Source: DASPXY01 sp038227745 (GTDB taxonomy: Bacteria; Planctomycetota; Planctomycetia; Gemmatales; Gemmataceae). Taken from it: a stretch of DNA of 23,313 nt. The stretch spans positions 1 through 23,313 of the forward strand of contig JBBRPS010000044.1 in NCBI GenBank assembly GCA_038227745.1. The letters run 5' to 3'. Shown in pieces: positions 7,229 through 15,275 of the stretch; the first letter of the stretch is position 1, and each line of letters starts with the position of its first letter. Both the position numbers and the translations under genes were made by a program. Below the pieces are notes generated by a model. That model did not search any database. It saw only the letters and a program-made list of their open reading frames with translations, and was not told the DNA's origin.

Positions 7229-7651
7229 TCACAACAGTTCGAGCTGGCGCAGGAACACCAGGGCGCCGATGACGGTGGCGGTGATGCTGGCGAGCAGGAC
7301 GGCGCCGGCGGCGATGTCGAGGCACGGCCAGGTGCGCTTCCTGGTCTCCTCGTCCAGGCCGCGGAACAGCGTCTCGACGGCGCTGTTGAACAATTCGGCG
7401 GTCAGGACCATGCCGATGCAGCCCAGCAGCAGGCACCACTCGACGAGGCCGCAGCGCAGGGCGATGGCGCCGGCGACGACGAGGGCGGTGAAGAAGAAGT
7501 GGACGAAGAAGCTGGAGTGGCCGCGGATGCCCAGCTTGAGGCCGCGGAAGGCATCGCCGAACTTGTAGCGCCAGCGGCGTGGCGGCCGCGCCTGCGCCGG
7601 CGGCTTGACCGGATCGGGGAGGGTGAGCGGGGAACGCGGCAGGAACGTCAT
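7229..7651 (-). CDS. Diacylglycerol/undecaprenol kinase (DgkA family)
   Basis: The 140-residue integral membrane protein has a basic, proline-rich N-terminal tail, then WRYKFGDAFRGLKLGIR and three hydrophobic helices. The family signature is present as AELFNSAVETLFRG (E86, N89, E93), followed by LDIAAGAVLLASI (D112), matching the 'E-x2-NTAIE ... KDxAAGAVL' pattern of DgkA/undecaprenol kinases. Such enzymes phosphorylate diacylglycerol or undecaprenol at the inner membrane and so recycle lipid carriers for cell-wall and envelope polymers. The usual 'AKD' reads PCLD here, a small departure. Length is slightly above the usual 120-130 because of the tail. The ATG at 7651 lacks a clear ribosome-binding site. 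It sits 55 bp after the kinase gene and 17 bp before nagA. Confidence 0.88.
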   Translation of the reverse strand: MTFLPRSPLTLPDPVKPPAQARPPRRWRYKFGDAFRGLKLGIRGHSSFFVHFFFTALVVAGAIALRCGLVEWCLLLGCIGMVLTAELFNSAVETLFRGLDEETRKRTWPCLDIAAGAVLLASITATVIGALVFLRQLELL

Positions 7652-7706
7652 AGGGTCTCGAGCAAGGGCGGGCCGACCGGGGCGTTTCCAGGGAAGGGTT
7701 AGCGTA

Positions 7707-8798
7707 TCACGCCGGGTCGCCGCCGTCGAGAGAGGCTTGTCTTGCGGGCGGGTTCGCCCACCCCAGCAAGGCGGCGCGCGCCGCGGACAGCTCCTCGGGG
7801 TGCGCGTCGAGGTGGAGGAGCGCGGCGAGTGCCTGGCGACATGCGGGCGTGTATTCGTGGAGGGCCGAGTGGTCGAGGTCCGGCAGGGCGCCGTTGAGGG
7901 GCTCCTTGCGGGTGAGCGCGAAGTGCAGCACCTTGGCCAGGGGCGGCAGGACGGTCGCCAGGTTGCCGGGGACGGGCCGCCCCTGAGAGAGGGCCTCGAA
8001 GAGCCGGGGCGTCATGAAGGCCGGCGTGTAGCCGCTCGGGCAGGCTTCCGCGGCGGCCGGCACTGCGCTGCCGCCATCCACCACGCGGAGACGGCCGCCC
8101 TCTTCCAGCATCAGGTTCCCGGCGCTCACGTCCCCGTAGTACCAGCCGGCCGCCCACAGCGCTTCCCAGAACGCCACGAAACCGGCGGCCACGCGGCGGG
8201 CGGCGTCCTCCCTAGCGGGCGCAGGCAGCGCCGGCCAGGCCTCGAGGGCCGCGCGCGTGAGGGAAATGCCTCGGATATGCTCCTCGACCAGGAACAGCTC
8301 CTCGGCGGCCAGCGAGGGAATATCCGCCGCGGCGGGGACGACGGGGGCCGCCGTGAGGAGCGCGACCGGCACGGGGAAGTGGCCCGTCGTGCAGGCGCGC
8401 AGGGCGTCGTACTCGACGCGCAGGGCATGGCGGGCTGTGGTCACGCCGGCGGCGGTGTGGGCGACGGCGTTGCCGTAGTCGAAGGCCGCCTGCTTGACCA
8501 CCACCGGGGCCCCGGTCGCCAACGCCGTGCCCGCGAAGACGAAACTCTGGCGGCCGACGGCCTGCAAACTGTCGAGGCGGAACCCGCCGGCGAGGACACT
8601 CCCGACGGCCGCTTGCAGGACCGCGAACAGGCCGGGCCGTCCCTCCGCCTGGAAGCGGAGACGGAGGCGCCGGTGCAGATCGGGTTCGGGTGTTGGCAAG
8701 GGCGTTTCCTGTCCGGGCTGACCCGGGGCGCCGGAAGATTGCCGGCCGCTCCTCCCGCCCCCGCGACGGTCGATACCCTGGGACTGCCGGGCTCTCAA
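7707..8798 (-). CDS. Atypical protein-kinase-like phosphotransferase
   Basis: The product (363 residues from TTG 8798, or 330 from TTG 8699) has a kinase fold with the key residues in place: VVVKQA with the ATP-binding lysine (K102 of the longer form), a catalytic loop WYYGDVSAGNLML (D223, N228) instead of HRDxxxxN, and a metal-binding VVDGGSA (D241) in place of DFG. A GYTPAFMTPRLFEAL segment takes the place of the APE region. The loop type resembles small-molecule/lipopolysaccharide kinases and the kinase domains of class III/IV lanthipeptide synthetases. No membrane segment is seen. TTG 8798 overlaps the vWA stop codon; TTG 8699 has CAGGAAA just upstream and may be the real start. The tight link to the vWA gene suggests the two proteins work together. 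Confidence 0.75.
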   Translation of the reverse strand: MRARQSQGIDRRGGGRSGRQSSGAPGQPGQETPLPTPEPDLHRRLRLRFQAEGRPGLFAVLQAAVGSVLAGGFRLDSLQAVGRQSFVFAGTALATGAPVVVKQAAFDYGNAVAHTAAGVTTARHALRVEYDALRACTTGHFPVPVALLTAAPVVPAAADIPSLAAEELFLVEEHIRGISLTRAALEAWPALPAPAREDAARRVAAGFVAFWEALWAAGWYYGDVSAGNLMLEEGGRLRVVDGGSAVPAAAEACPSGYTPAFMTPRLFEALSQGRPVPGNLATVLPPLAKVLHFALTRKEPLNGALPDLDHSALHEYTPACRQALAALLHLDAHPEELSAARAALLGWANPPARQASLDGGDPA

Positions 8799-10591
8799 CC
8801 CGGCGCGGCCTTTTCACCCGGCGGTCCGGGGTCCCAGGTCTGCTCGTCGGAGGCGAGGTATTGTTGGACTTCCTCGTCGAGGGGTGCGGCAGAGGTCTTG
8901 CCTTCGAGTACGTCGATCTGCTGGTCCAGGGCGGCGAGCAGCGCCGGGTCGCGGCCTTCCAGCACGGCCAGCTCCCGGCGGGCCTTCAGGCCGGCTACCT
9001 GTGCCGACGGATCGGCCTCCCGCCGCATCGCATCCAGCAGCGAATACACCTGGGCGACGCGGGGGACGCTCTGGACAGCCCCCGGGCGCCCGCGGCCGAC
9101 CCGCGGGGCCTCGACCTGGGCCGTGTACTCGCCGCGCGCCTCCCCAGAGCCCCAGGCGAGGCGGGCGCGCGCGACCGACGTGGCGGGGCCGGCATCGACC
9201 GGCAACCGCACTTCCACGAAGGCGCCGTAGACGCGGTGCGCCTCCAGACCACCCAGCTCGCGCACCAGGCGCCGGTTCTTGATCGGGCCGAGGTGGCGCT
9301 CCTGCGGCCGGAAAGCCCAGGCGTCGCCACAGGCGATCTGCGGCCCGAACTCCAGTGTGAGCAGCCCCTCGGAGGCGACCAGGCGCCGGTTGACCTCCGC
9401 GATGTGCGCAAACGTCCTGACGACGTCCTTCGTGTCGCAGATCGGTTTGACCGAGCCGCCGAGCTGGTCGGAAATGAGGCGCTTGAGCGCCGCCGCGTCG
9501 AACTCGGTGCCGAAGCCGTAGGCGTGGACTTCGACCTTGCGCGGCCGGAAGCCGGCCAGCGCCTTCTGGCACTCCTCCGGGTCGTGCAGTTCCCCGTCGG
9601 TCAGGACGTAAACCCGCTGGACGCTGCCGCCCGTCTGCGGCAGCGTGGCCAGCGCCGCCCGCAGACCCGGGGCCAGCCGGGTCGCGCCGGCGAACTTGAG
9701 GTGGGAGAGGTCCATGCGCTGCAGGATCGCGTCGGTCTGGTCCTGGGCGCCCCCTGCCGCGGTCGGCGCCAGGATCAGGTCCGCGTCGGTTGAGAACAGG
9801 GCGATGCCGACGCGGTCGTCCGGCGCCAGCGTGCGCAGGAACTGCTCGACGGCCTGGCGGAGCAGCGGGTAGCGGTCCGGCTGGTCCATCGACCCGCTCA
9901 CGTCGAGTACCAGGAAGACGTCGGCGCTGACGCCGCGTGTCCCCGGCGGGCTCGCCGCCCCCGCGCCGCGGGCCTGGGGCGAGAGCTCCCACTCCAGCAG
10001 GAAGCGGCAGACCGGGTCCTCGTCACCGGGGTAGGCCGTCTGATCGAAGAGCGCCTGCAGCCGGACCTTCAGGTCGCCAACGACGGACCAGCCGCCGGCG
10101 TCGGGCCCCTGCGGTGCGGCCGCGGGGCCGCCGCGGTAGATCGTCGGCAGCCGCGGCCCGCGTTCGTACTCGCAGTAAAACCACTCCAAGACGTGGAGGA
10201 ACTGATCCAGGGCGTTCTCGGCGTGACTGGGCCGCAGCGCCACCCGCTCGGCGTCGTGGTCCGCCTTGTTGGAGAAGGTGCGCATGGTGTGCAGGTACGA
10301 GGCCATCTCGTCCGGGAGGAGACGGAGTCCCTTGATCTTCTTCTTCGGGTCGCCGCGCGCCGCAACGGCGATGCAGTCGTACAGGTTGTCGCTGGGCCGC
10401 TTGTGGCCAGCCCGGTCGAGGATGTCGCCGACCAGGCGCAGGCTCACGCGCGACATGCCGAGCAGCACGCCGATGGCGTTGCCGGCGTCCCGCAGCGTGC
10501 GCAGGAGGCTTTGCAGCTCGCGGCGCAGGTCGGGTCGTACGTCCTCGACGAGTCCGGTGATGCGCTCGTCGAGGGATGGCGAGGGTGTCAT
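8795..10591 (-). CDS. DUF4145-like / von Willebrand factor A domain protein
   Basis: The 598-residue protein starts with a helical region (about 7-141) ending in a 'LPDEMASYLHTMRTFSNKADHD ... ALDQFLHVLEWFY' pattern (shown in part) that resembles DUF4145. A vWA domain follows (about 222-400) with a complete metal-ion-dependent adhesion site: DVSGSM (230-235), the threonine in FAGATRL (near 303) and TDGEL (331-335). The last 200 residues look like a beta-rich domain plus a charged helix. There is no signal peptide, so it is probably cytoplasmic. ATG 10591 is preferred to the in-frame ATG 10693, which lies almost at the predicted transcription start and adds only a low-complexity stretch; however its ribosome-binding site is weak. 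It is the first gene of the operon with the kinase, dgkA and nagA. vWA-kinase pairs recall the TerY-type phosphorylation triads, which is inference. Confidence 0.85.
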   Translation of the reverse strand: MTPSPSLDERITGLVEDVRPDLRRELQSLLRTLRDAGNAIGVLLGMSRVSLRLVGDILDRAGHKRPSDNLYDCIAVAARGDPKKKIKGLRLLPDEMASYLHTMRTFSNKADHDAERVALRPSHAENALDQFLHVLEWFYCEYERGPRLPTIYRGGPAAAPQGPDAGGWSVVGDLKVRLQALFDQTAYPGDEDPVCRFLLEWELSPQARGAGAASPPGTRGVSADVFLVLDVSGSMDQPDRYPLLRQAVEQFLRTLAPDDRVGIALFSTDADLILAPTAAGGAQDQTDAILQRMDLSHLKFAGATRLAPGLRAALATLPQTGGSVQRVYVLTDGELHDPEECQKALAGFRPRKVEVHAYGFGTEFDAAALKRLISDQLGGSVKPICDTKDVVRTFAHIAEVNRRLVASEGLLTLEFGPQIACGDAWAFRPQERHLGPIKNRRLVRELGGLEAHRVYGAFVEVRLPVDAGPATSVARARLAWGSGEARGEYTAQVEAPRVGRGRPGAVQSVPRVAQVYSLLDAMRREADPSAQVAGLKARRELAVLEGRDPALLAALDQQIDVLEGKTSAAPLDEEVQQYLASDEQTWDPGPPGEKAAPG

Positions 10592-10704
10592 GGTGCGATA
10601 CCGTCCTGGGAGAGTGGTCCCGCGCGTTGTCGGAGCGAGAGTGGCGGCCAGGGATGCAGAGAGGAAGGCCTGCCGCCCCGGCGAACTGGACAATATGCGT
10701 ATTA

Positions 10705-10733
10705 AGTGTAAGCGCCGGCCGAGGGGGACTCAA
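10705..10733 (-). promoter_or_regulatory. Candidate promoter of the vWA-kinase-dgkA-nagA operon
   Basis: On the minus strand TTGAGT (10733-10728) and TACACT (10710-10705) are separated by exactly 17 bp. Each hexamer matches 4 of 6 consensus bases. Transcription would begin near 10698, leaving about 107 nt before ATG 10591. The AT-rich 12-mer at 10693-10704 immediately after it recurs at the RRM promoter. Confidence 0.45.
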
Positions 10734-10802
10734 TCCTGTTTGGGGATCACGCCGCAGTCGTGCGGGCGCCGCGCCGGTGCCCGGCGCCCCGGACGCGGCC
10801 GG

Positions 10803-10881
10803 TCACAACCTCCAGCGGCGTCCCCAGGCAGTTTCGGGGAAGGCCATCAGCCACACCAGCACGATGAGGATGGCGACTTCT
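10803..10881 (-). pseudogene. Duplicated 3' end of the DUF4190 gene
   Basis: Bases 10841-10881 repeat 10913-10953 with 39 of 41 identical, 72 bp (24 codons) apart and in the same frame. The repeat encodes the last membrane helix, VAILIVLVWL. In the downstream copy the frame continues through MAFPETAWGRRWRL to a TGA at 10803-10805, but it is cut off from the gene by the stop codons at 10890 and just after it. It looks like a left-over alternative or ancestral C-terminus. Confidence 0.7.
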
Positions 10882-10889
10882 AAGTTCTA

Positions 10890-11798
10890 TCAAAAATGAC
10901 GGTATCCGTGAGAGGCTATCAGCCACACCAGCACGATGAGGATGGCGACTCCTCCGGTGATCATGCCGGCAATGGCGCAGCCGGGGCCGCCGCGGCGCGG
11001 GTCGCCGTCGCCAGTCGTCACGTCGATCAGGCCGAAGATAAGGGCCAGGCCGGACATCGGGAGGCTGAACAGGCCGAGGACGGGGAGCATCGCCAGCGGT
11101 ACCGCGATGATCCCCAGGACCATGGACGCCACGCCCATTCCCCGGCCGCCGCTCTGCTCGGGAGGCGGCGGTTCGTAGTAGCGAGGCCGGGGTCGGGGCC
11201 GCGGCTCGGGCGCCGGGGGGGGCGCCGGGGGGGGCGCCGGAGGGGGCGCCGGGGCGGCCGCCGGCTGGGACTGGGTCACGTTGATGTTGATGACCGGCAT
11301 GCGCGACCCTGGATCGTACCCGGCCACCGGGAGTTGGTTGGCGGCGGCCGGGGGCGCGAAGGGCACCAGTGGCTGGGGAGCCCCGCCGCCGGGAGGCGCC
11401 CCGCCGAGGGAGCCGAGGACGGTCTTGTTGGCCGGCGGCGCGGGCTGCACGGGCACCTGGATACGCTGCCCGCAGCCGGAACAGTGGAACTTGGTGCCGG
11501 CCTGGCTGGTCGGAGACTCGAACCCCGCCTGGCAGCGCGGGCAGGAGAAGCGGATCGTGTTGGGACCGCGCCCCGGACCGACCGGCACCAGGGGCGCCGC
11601 GTTCGCGGACTGCACCGGGTTCACCGCGTCATCGACGTGGAGCCCGAACGTCTCGCCGTGGGGGGCGGCCGCCGGCGCCGGCGGCCGCGCCACCTTGAAG
11701 GAGGCGCCACACTGCTTGCAGCGGAACAATTCGCCGACGAAGTTCTCGGGGATGCCGAGCTTGTGGTCACAGGTGGGGCAGGAGACGGTAAGCAGCAT
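10890..11798 (-). CDS. Zinc-ribbon membrane protein with DUF4190-like C-terminus
   Basis: The 302-residue protein has two MJ0042/zinc-ribbon fingers (C7-x2-C10 ... C27-x2-C30 and C86-x2-C89 ... C106-x2-C109), a long Pro/Ala-rich linker with PPPA repeats and a PRPRPR run, and a C-terminal DUF4190-like region with two hydrophobic segments (GVASMVLGIIAVPLAM onward and GCAIAGMITGGVAILIVLVWL). The fingers would face the cytoplasm. The family is frequent in planctomycetes and myxobacteria; its function is unknown. ATG 11798 starts the first finger directly and is preferred to ATG 11882, although neither has a strong ribosome-binding site. Its last codons differ from a duplicated copy just downstream. 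It may be transcribed together with the following vWA operon or end before that operon's promoter; no clear terminator is seen. Confidence 0.8.
   Translation of the reverse strand: MLLTVSCPTCDHKLGIPENFVGELFRCKQCGASFKVARPPAPAAAPHGETFGLHVDDAVNPVQSANAAPLVPVGPGRGPNTIRFSCPRCQAGFESPTSQAGTKFHCSGCGQRIQVPVQPAPPANKTVLGSLGGAPPGGGAPQPLVPFAPPAAANQLPVAGYDPGSRMPVININVTQSQPAAAPAPPPAPPPAPPPAPEPRPRPRPRYYEPPPPEQSGGRGMGVASMVLGIIAVPLAMLPVLGLFSLPMSGLALIFGLIDVTTGDGDPRRGGPGCAIAGMITGGVAILIVLVWLIASHGYRHF
11215..11250. repeat. 12-bp tandem G-rich repeat inside the DUF4190 gene
   Basis: Three successive units of the form GGGGGGGGCGCC (the third with one A) encode the PPAP repeats of the linker on the minus strand. Two runs of eight G are present. 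Such tracts are prone to slippage and can form G-quadruplexes; whole-unit changes would only alter linker length, but single-base slippage would shift the frame. Confidence 0.75.
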
Positions 11799-11975
11799 GG
11801 TGGACCCGGGTGCAGGTTCTTGTAGGGCGCGGAGCGGTTCTCGAGTGAGGTCCCCGTTGATCTCAGCAACCATCGCGAACACGGCGGCCCCGAAGACCTT
11901 TCAATCCTATCCGGGCGGGGCCGCCGACGCCAGAGGCTGTCGCATCCGGCTCGGAAGGATGCCGCCGGGTGGGCG

Positions 11976-13643
11976 TCACGTCCGCGGCGTCGAGGCGCGG
12001 GCGCGGCCGCGCCACAGGAAGTACACCGGGATCCCCGTCAGCACGATGAGGAAGCTCGGCCAGCTGTAAACGGGCTTGACGACCAGCAGCGCCAGCATGA
12101 TGACGGCACACAGCCCGACGTACAGCGCCGGCACGAGGGGGTAGCCGAAGGCGCGGTAGGGCCGGGGTGCGTCCGGCAGCTTGCGGCGGAGGATGAACAG
12201 CCCCGTCACGGTCAGCACGTAGAAGAACAGCGCCGCCCAAATGACGTAATCGAGCAGCTCGTTGTAACTGCCTGAGAAGACTAGCAGGATCGACCATATC
12301 CCTTGCAGCACCAGGCCGACCGCGGGGACGCCGTTGCGGTTCAGGGCGCCCACCGAGCGGAAGAACAGCCGGTCCTGGCTCATGGCGTAGTAGAGGCGGG
12401 CGCCCATCAGGATCATGCCGTTGACGCAGCCGAAGGTCGAGATCATGATGGCCACCGCCATCAGCGGCACGCCGAAGCCCGGCGAGGCCCGCTCCAGCAC
12501 CGCCGTGCCGACGCGGTCGTCCTTGGCGTAGGCGATACCTCGGTCGAAGGTCGATGCCTTTTTGAGCAGGGCCTCCCTGTCGTCGCGTACCTTCTTGGCC
12601 TCGTCGTTCTGGCCGGCGTGCTCCAGCTCGGCCGCGCGCCGGGCGAGGGTCTTCGCTTCAGCGTCGAGGGCCGGCGCGCCGTTGACCGGCAGCGCCGCCA
12701 GGTAGGCGAGGTTCGCCAGCAGATAGAGGAAGATCACCAGGCTCGTGCCCAGCGCCAGGCTCAGCGGCAGGTTGCGGCGCGGGTTCCGGATCTCGCCCGC
12801 CGTGAATGTCACGTTGTTCCACGCATCCGCGGAGAACAGCGAGCCGACCATGGCGCCGCACAGGACCATGACGACCGCGAGCCAGGTCAAGGGCATGAAG
12901 TGCGATACCTTGCCGAATTGCTCGGTGCCGGTCATGCCCCCCCAGAGGTCTTCGAGGTTTTGTGCGATGGCCTGGTGGTTGAGCGCCACGGTCAGGCCCA
13001 TCACGATGAGCAGGATCAGTCCGAGCGTCTTGGCGACGGTGAAGATGTTCTGTACCCACTTGCCCGACTCGACGCCGCGGCAGTTGATCCAGGTCAGCAG
13101 CGCGATGACGAACACGGCGACGAGTTGCCCCGCCGAGATGCTGAAGCCCTCGCGCTTGAAGAACGTCAGCGGCTCGTCCATCCACGGCACGGACATTTGC
13201 AGGTTGATGTTGACCGCGTCCTTGCCGACGCTCCAGAGGCTCTCGTCGGTGCCCAGCTCCGGCACCAGTACGCCGAGGAACTTGGCGAAGGCCACGCCGA
13301 CGGCGGCGATCGAGCCGGTCTGGATGACGAGGAAGCACGTCCAGCCGTACAGGAAGCCCCAGAGGGGGCTGTAGGACTCGCGGAGGTAGACGTACTGGCC
13401 GCCGGCGTTGGGCATCATGGCGGCCAGCTCGGCGTAGCTGAGGGCGCCGACGATCGTCATGACGCCGGTGAGGACCCACACGACGAGGAGCCAGCCCGAG
13501 GAGCCGACGTCGCGGGCGATGTCGCTGGAGACAATGAAGATGCCCGAGCCGATCATGGTGCCGGCGACGAGCGTGGTGGCGTCGAACAGGCCGAGCTTCT
13601 GCTGGAAGCCGGCCGGCGCCGGCTCGGTCTGGCGTTCGCTCAT
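11976..13643 (-). CDS. APC-superfamily amino-acid permease with a soluble insertion
   Basis: The 555-residue protein has about 12 membrane helices. The N-terminal GTMIGSGIF (29-36) and the GALSYAELAAMMPNAGGQY segment are the hallmarks of the APC/LAT-type amino-acid exchangers and transporters. YYAMSQDRLFF and PYRAFGYPLVP in the second half agree. Its substrate is likely one or more amino acids, but specificity cannot be read. Between helices near residues 321-372 there is a charged, alanine-rich insertion (ALDAEAKTLARRAAELEHAG ... KKASTFDRGI) that looks like a short coiled coil and is not usual for the family. ATG 13643 overlaps the stop of the upstream permease by 4 bp (ATGA), so translation is probably coupled. 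The start at 13868 would run deep into the neighbour. Confidence 0.9.
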   Translation of the reverse strand: MSERQTEPAPAGFQQKLGLFDATTLVAGTMIGSGIFIVSSDIARDVGSSGWLLVVWVLTGVMTIVGALSYAELAAMMPNAGGQYVYLRESYSPLWGFLYGWTCFLVIQTGSIAAVGVAFAKFLGVLVPELGTDESLWSVGKDAVNINLQMSVPWMDEPLTFFKREGFSISAGQLVAVFVIALLTWINCRGVESGKWVQNIFTVAKTLGLILLIVMGLTVALNHQAIAQNLEDLWGGMTGTEQFGKVSHFMPLTWLAVVMVLCGAMVGSLFSADAWNNVTFTAGEIRNPRRNLPLSLALGTSLVIFLYLLANLAYLAALPVNGAPALDAEAKTLARRAAELEHAGQNDEAKKVRDDREALLKKASTFDRGIAYAKDDRVGTAVLERASPGFGVPLMAVAIMISTFGCVNGMILMGARLYYAMSQDRLFFRSVGALNRNGVPAVGLVLQGIWSILLVFSGSYNELLDYVIWAALFFYVLTVTGLFILRRKLPDAPRPYRAFGYPLVPALYVGLCAVIMLALLVVKPVYSWPSFLIVLTGIPVYFLWRGRARASTPRT

Positions 13644-15193
13644 GGTTTCTCGATCCCATCTCCCGGCGTCCCTGCGGGGGAGACGCCGTGCTTGGTGATC
13701 TCGCCGCGCAGTTCCTTCCCGAGGATGCTGTGGTGCCGGCCGTAGAAGAAGTAGATGAGCAACCCGATCGCCAGCCAGCCGAACAGTCGCAGCCAGTTCG
13801 CCGCGGGCAACGAGAACATGAGCACCAGACAGGCGCCAATACCCAGGATGGGGGTGAGCGGCACCCACGGACAGCGGAACGGCCGCTCGGCCTGCGGGTT
13901 GGTTTTGCGCATGATGAGCACGGCCGTGCAGACGATCACGAAGGCGAAGAGCGTGCCGATGTTCGTCAGGTGGAGCAGGGCGCCGATCGGCAGCAACCCG
14001 GCGAGGACGCCCACGAACACGCCGATGAGGATAGTGCTCTTCCAGGGGGTGCGGAACTTCGGATGGACGTCGGCGAACATGCCTTTGGGCACCAGGCCGT
14101 CGCGGGCCATGGCCAGGAAGACGCGCGGCGCGCTGAGCATCATGACCAGGAGCACGGAGGTGATGCCGGCGACACCCGCGGCGGAGATAATGCCGTCGGC
14201 CCAGCCCAGGCCGTTCTGATCGAACGCCTTGGCGACGCCGGCGTTGGGGTCGATCTGGTCATAGCGGACCATCCCCGTCAGCACCGCGACCACGCCCACG
14301 TAGAGCACGGTGCAGATCAGCAGTGAGAGGATGATGCCGATGGGCACGTCGCGCTGCGGGTTCTTGGCCTCCTCCGCGTGGGTGGATACGGAGTCAAAGC
14401 CGATGTAGGCGAAGAAGATGATGGCCGCGCCCGCAATCATTCCCCGTGGGTCTCCGTGCTCCGTTTGGTCGCCGTGGATCGGGATGCCGAAGAAGCTGAC
14501 GCCGGTCCAGCCGTAGGGGGCGAAGTTGCTCCAGTTGTCCAGGTCGATGAAGAACGCGCCGACGAGGATGACGAAGAGCACGGCGGCGAGCTTGATGGCG
14601 ACCATGAGGGCGTTGAAGCCGGCGCTCTCCTGGATGCCCTTGACCAGGATGATGGTCACGATCACGACGATCAGGACCGCCGGGAGATTGATGAACGAGT
14701 CGGTGGGCTCAAAGTGGCCGGTTTTCTCGTTGTAGGACAGGGCCGCGCTGCGGAAGCCCGCAGGGAAGGCCAGGTCGAACTTGGCCAGGACTCGTTGGAA
14801 ATAACTGGACCAGCCGTTGGCGACCGTCGCCGCGCCCACTGCGTATTCCAGCACCAGGTCCCAGCCGATGATCCAGGCGAACAACTCGCCCATGGTCGTG
14901 TAGGCGTAGGTGTAGGCGCTGCCGGCCACGGGCGCCATCGAGGCGAACTCGGCGTAGCAGAGCGCCGCGAAGATGCACGTCACCCCCGCGACCATGTAGG
15001 AAACCATCAGGGCGGGGCCCGCGGTCTTGTTCGCGGCTTCCCCCGTGGCGACGAAGATGCCGGCCCCGATGACCGCGCCGATGCCCAGGGCGGTGAGCGT
15101 CACCGGGCCGAGCACACGCCGCAGCCGGTTGTCGCCGGCCATCTCGTCGAGCAGGACCTTGAGCGATTTCTTCGCGAACAGTTGGTTGGCCAT
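13640..15193 (-). CDS. Cationic-amino-acid-transporter-type APC permease
   Basis: The 517-residue protein resembles the CAT family (for example Bacillus YfnA): it starts with a conserved amphipathic LDEMAGDNRLRRVLGP segment, then GIGAVIGAGIFVATG, CYAEFASMAPVAGSAYTY, the signature FFAYIGFDSVSTHAEEAKNP, and PRVFLAMARDGLVP. About 12-14 membrane helices are expected and it should import or exchange amino acids across the inner membrane. ATG 15193 begins the conserved region and has GAGGGAG upstream; the in-frame extension to 15340 runs through the palindrome at 15276-15350 and is an artefact. It is the first gene of a two-permease operon, and its stop overlaps the next start by 4 bp. Two different APC permeases made together could exchange or co-import related amino acids. 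Confidence 0.92.
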   Translation of the reverse strand: MANQLFAKKSLKVLLDEMAGDNRLRRVLGPVTLTALGIGAVIGAGIFVATGEAANKTAGPALMVSYMVAGVTCIFAALCYAEFASMAPVAGSAYTYAYTTMGELFAWIIGWDLVLEYAVGAATVANGWSSYFQRVLAKFDLAFPAGFRSAALSYNEKTGHFEPTDSFINLPAVLIVVIVTIILVKGIQESAGFNALMVAIKLAAVLFVILVGAFFIDLDNWSNFAPYGWTGVSFFGIPIHGDQTEHGDPRGMIAGAAIIFFAYIGFDSVSTHAEEAKNPQRDVPIGIILSLLICTVLYVGVVAVLTGMVRYDQIDPNAGVAKAFDQNGLGWADGIISAAGVAGITSVLLVMMLSAPRVFLAMARDGLVPKGMFADVHPKFRTPWKSTILIGVFVGVLAGLLPIGALLHLTNIGTLFAFVIVCTAVLIMRKTNPQAERPFRCPWVPLTPILGIGACLVLMFSLPAANWLRLFGWLAIGLLIYFFYGRHHSILGKELRGEITKHGVSPAGTPGDGIEKP

Positions 15194-15275
15194 CCCGCAC
15201 TCCCTCACTGGAGGTTGTTCAACGCGCCCACCCGCGGACCGGAGAGCCTCCCGCCTGCACGCACCTATAGAGGCC

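Noticed and set aside
10592..10693. ATG 10693 as start of the vWA protein
   Set aside because: It lies almost at the predicted transcription start, adds 34 low-complexity residues, and the conserved helical region begins after ATG 10591.
11799..11882. ATG 11882 as start of the zinc-ribbon protein
   Set aside because: The first zinc ribbon starts within six residues of ATG 11798, as is usual; the 28 extra residues have no recognisable feature. Ribosome-binding evidence is weak for both.
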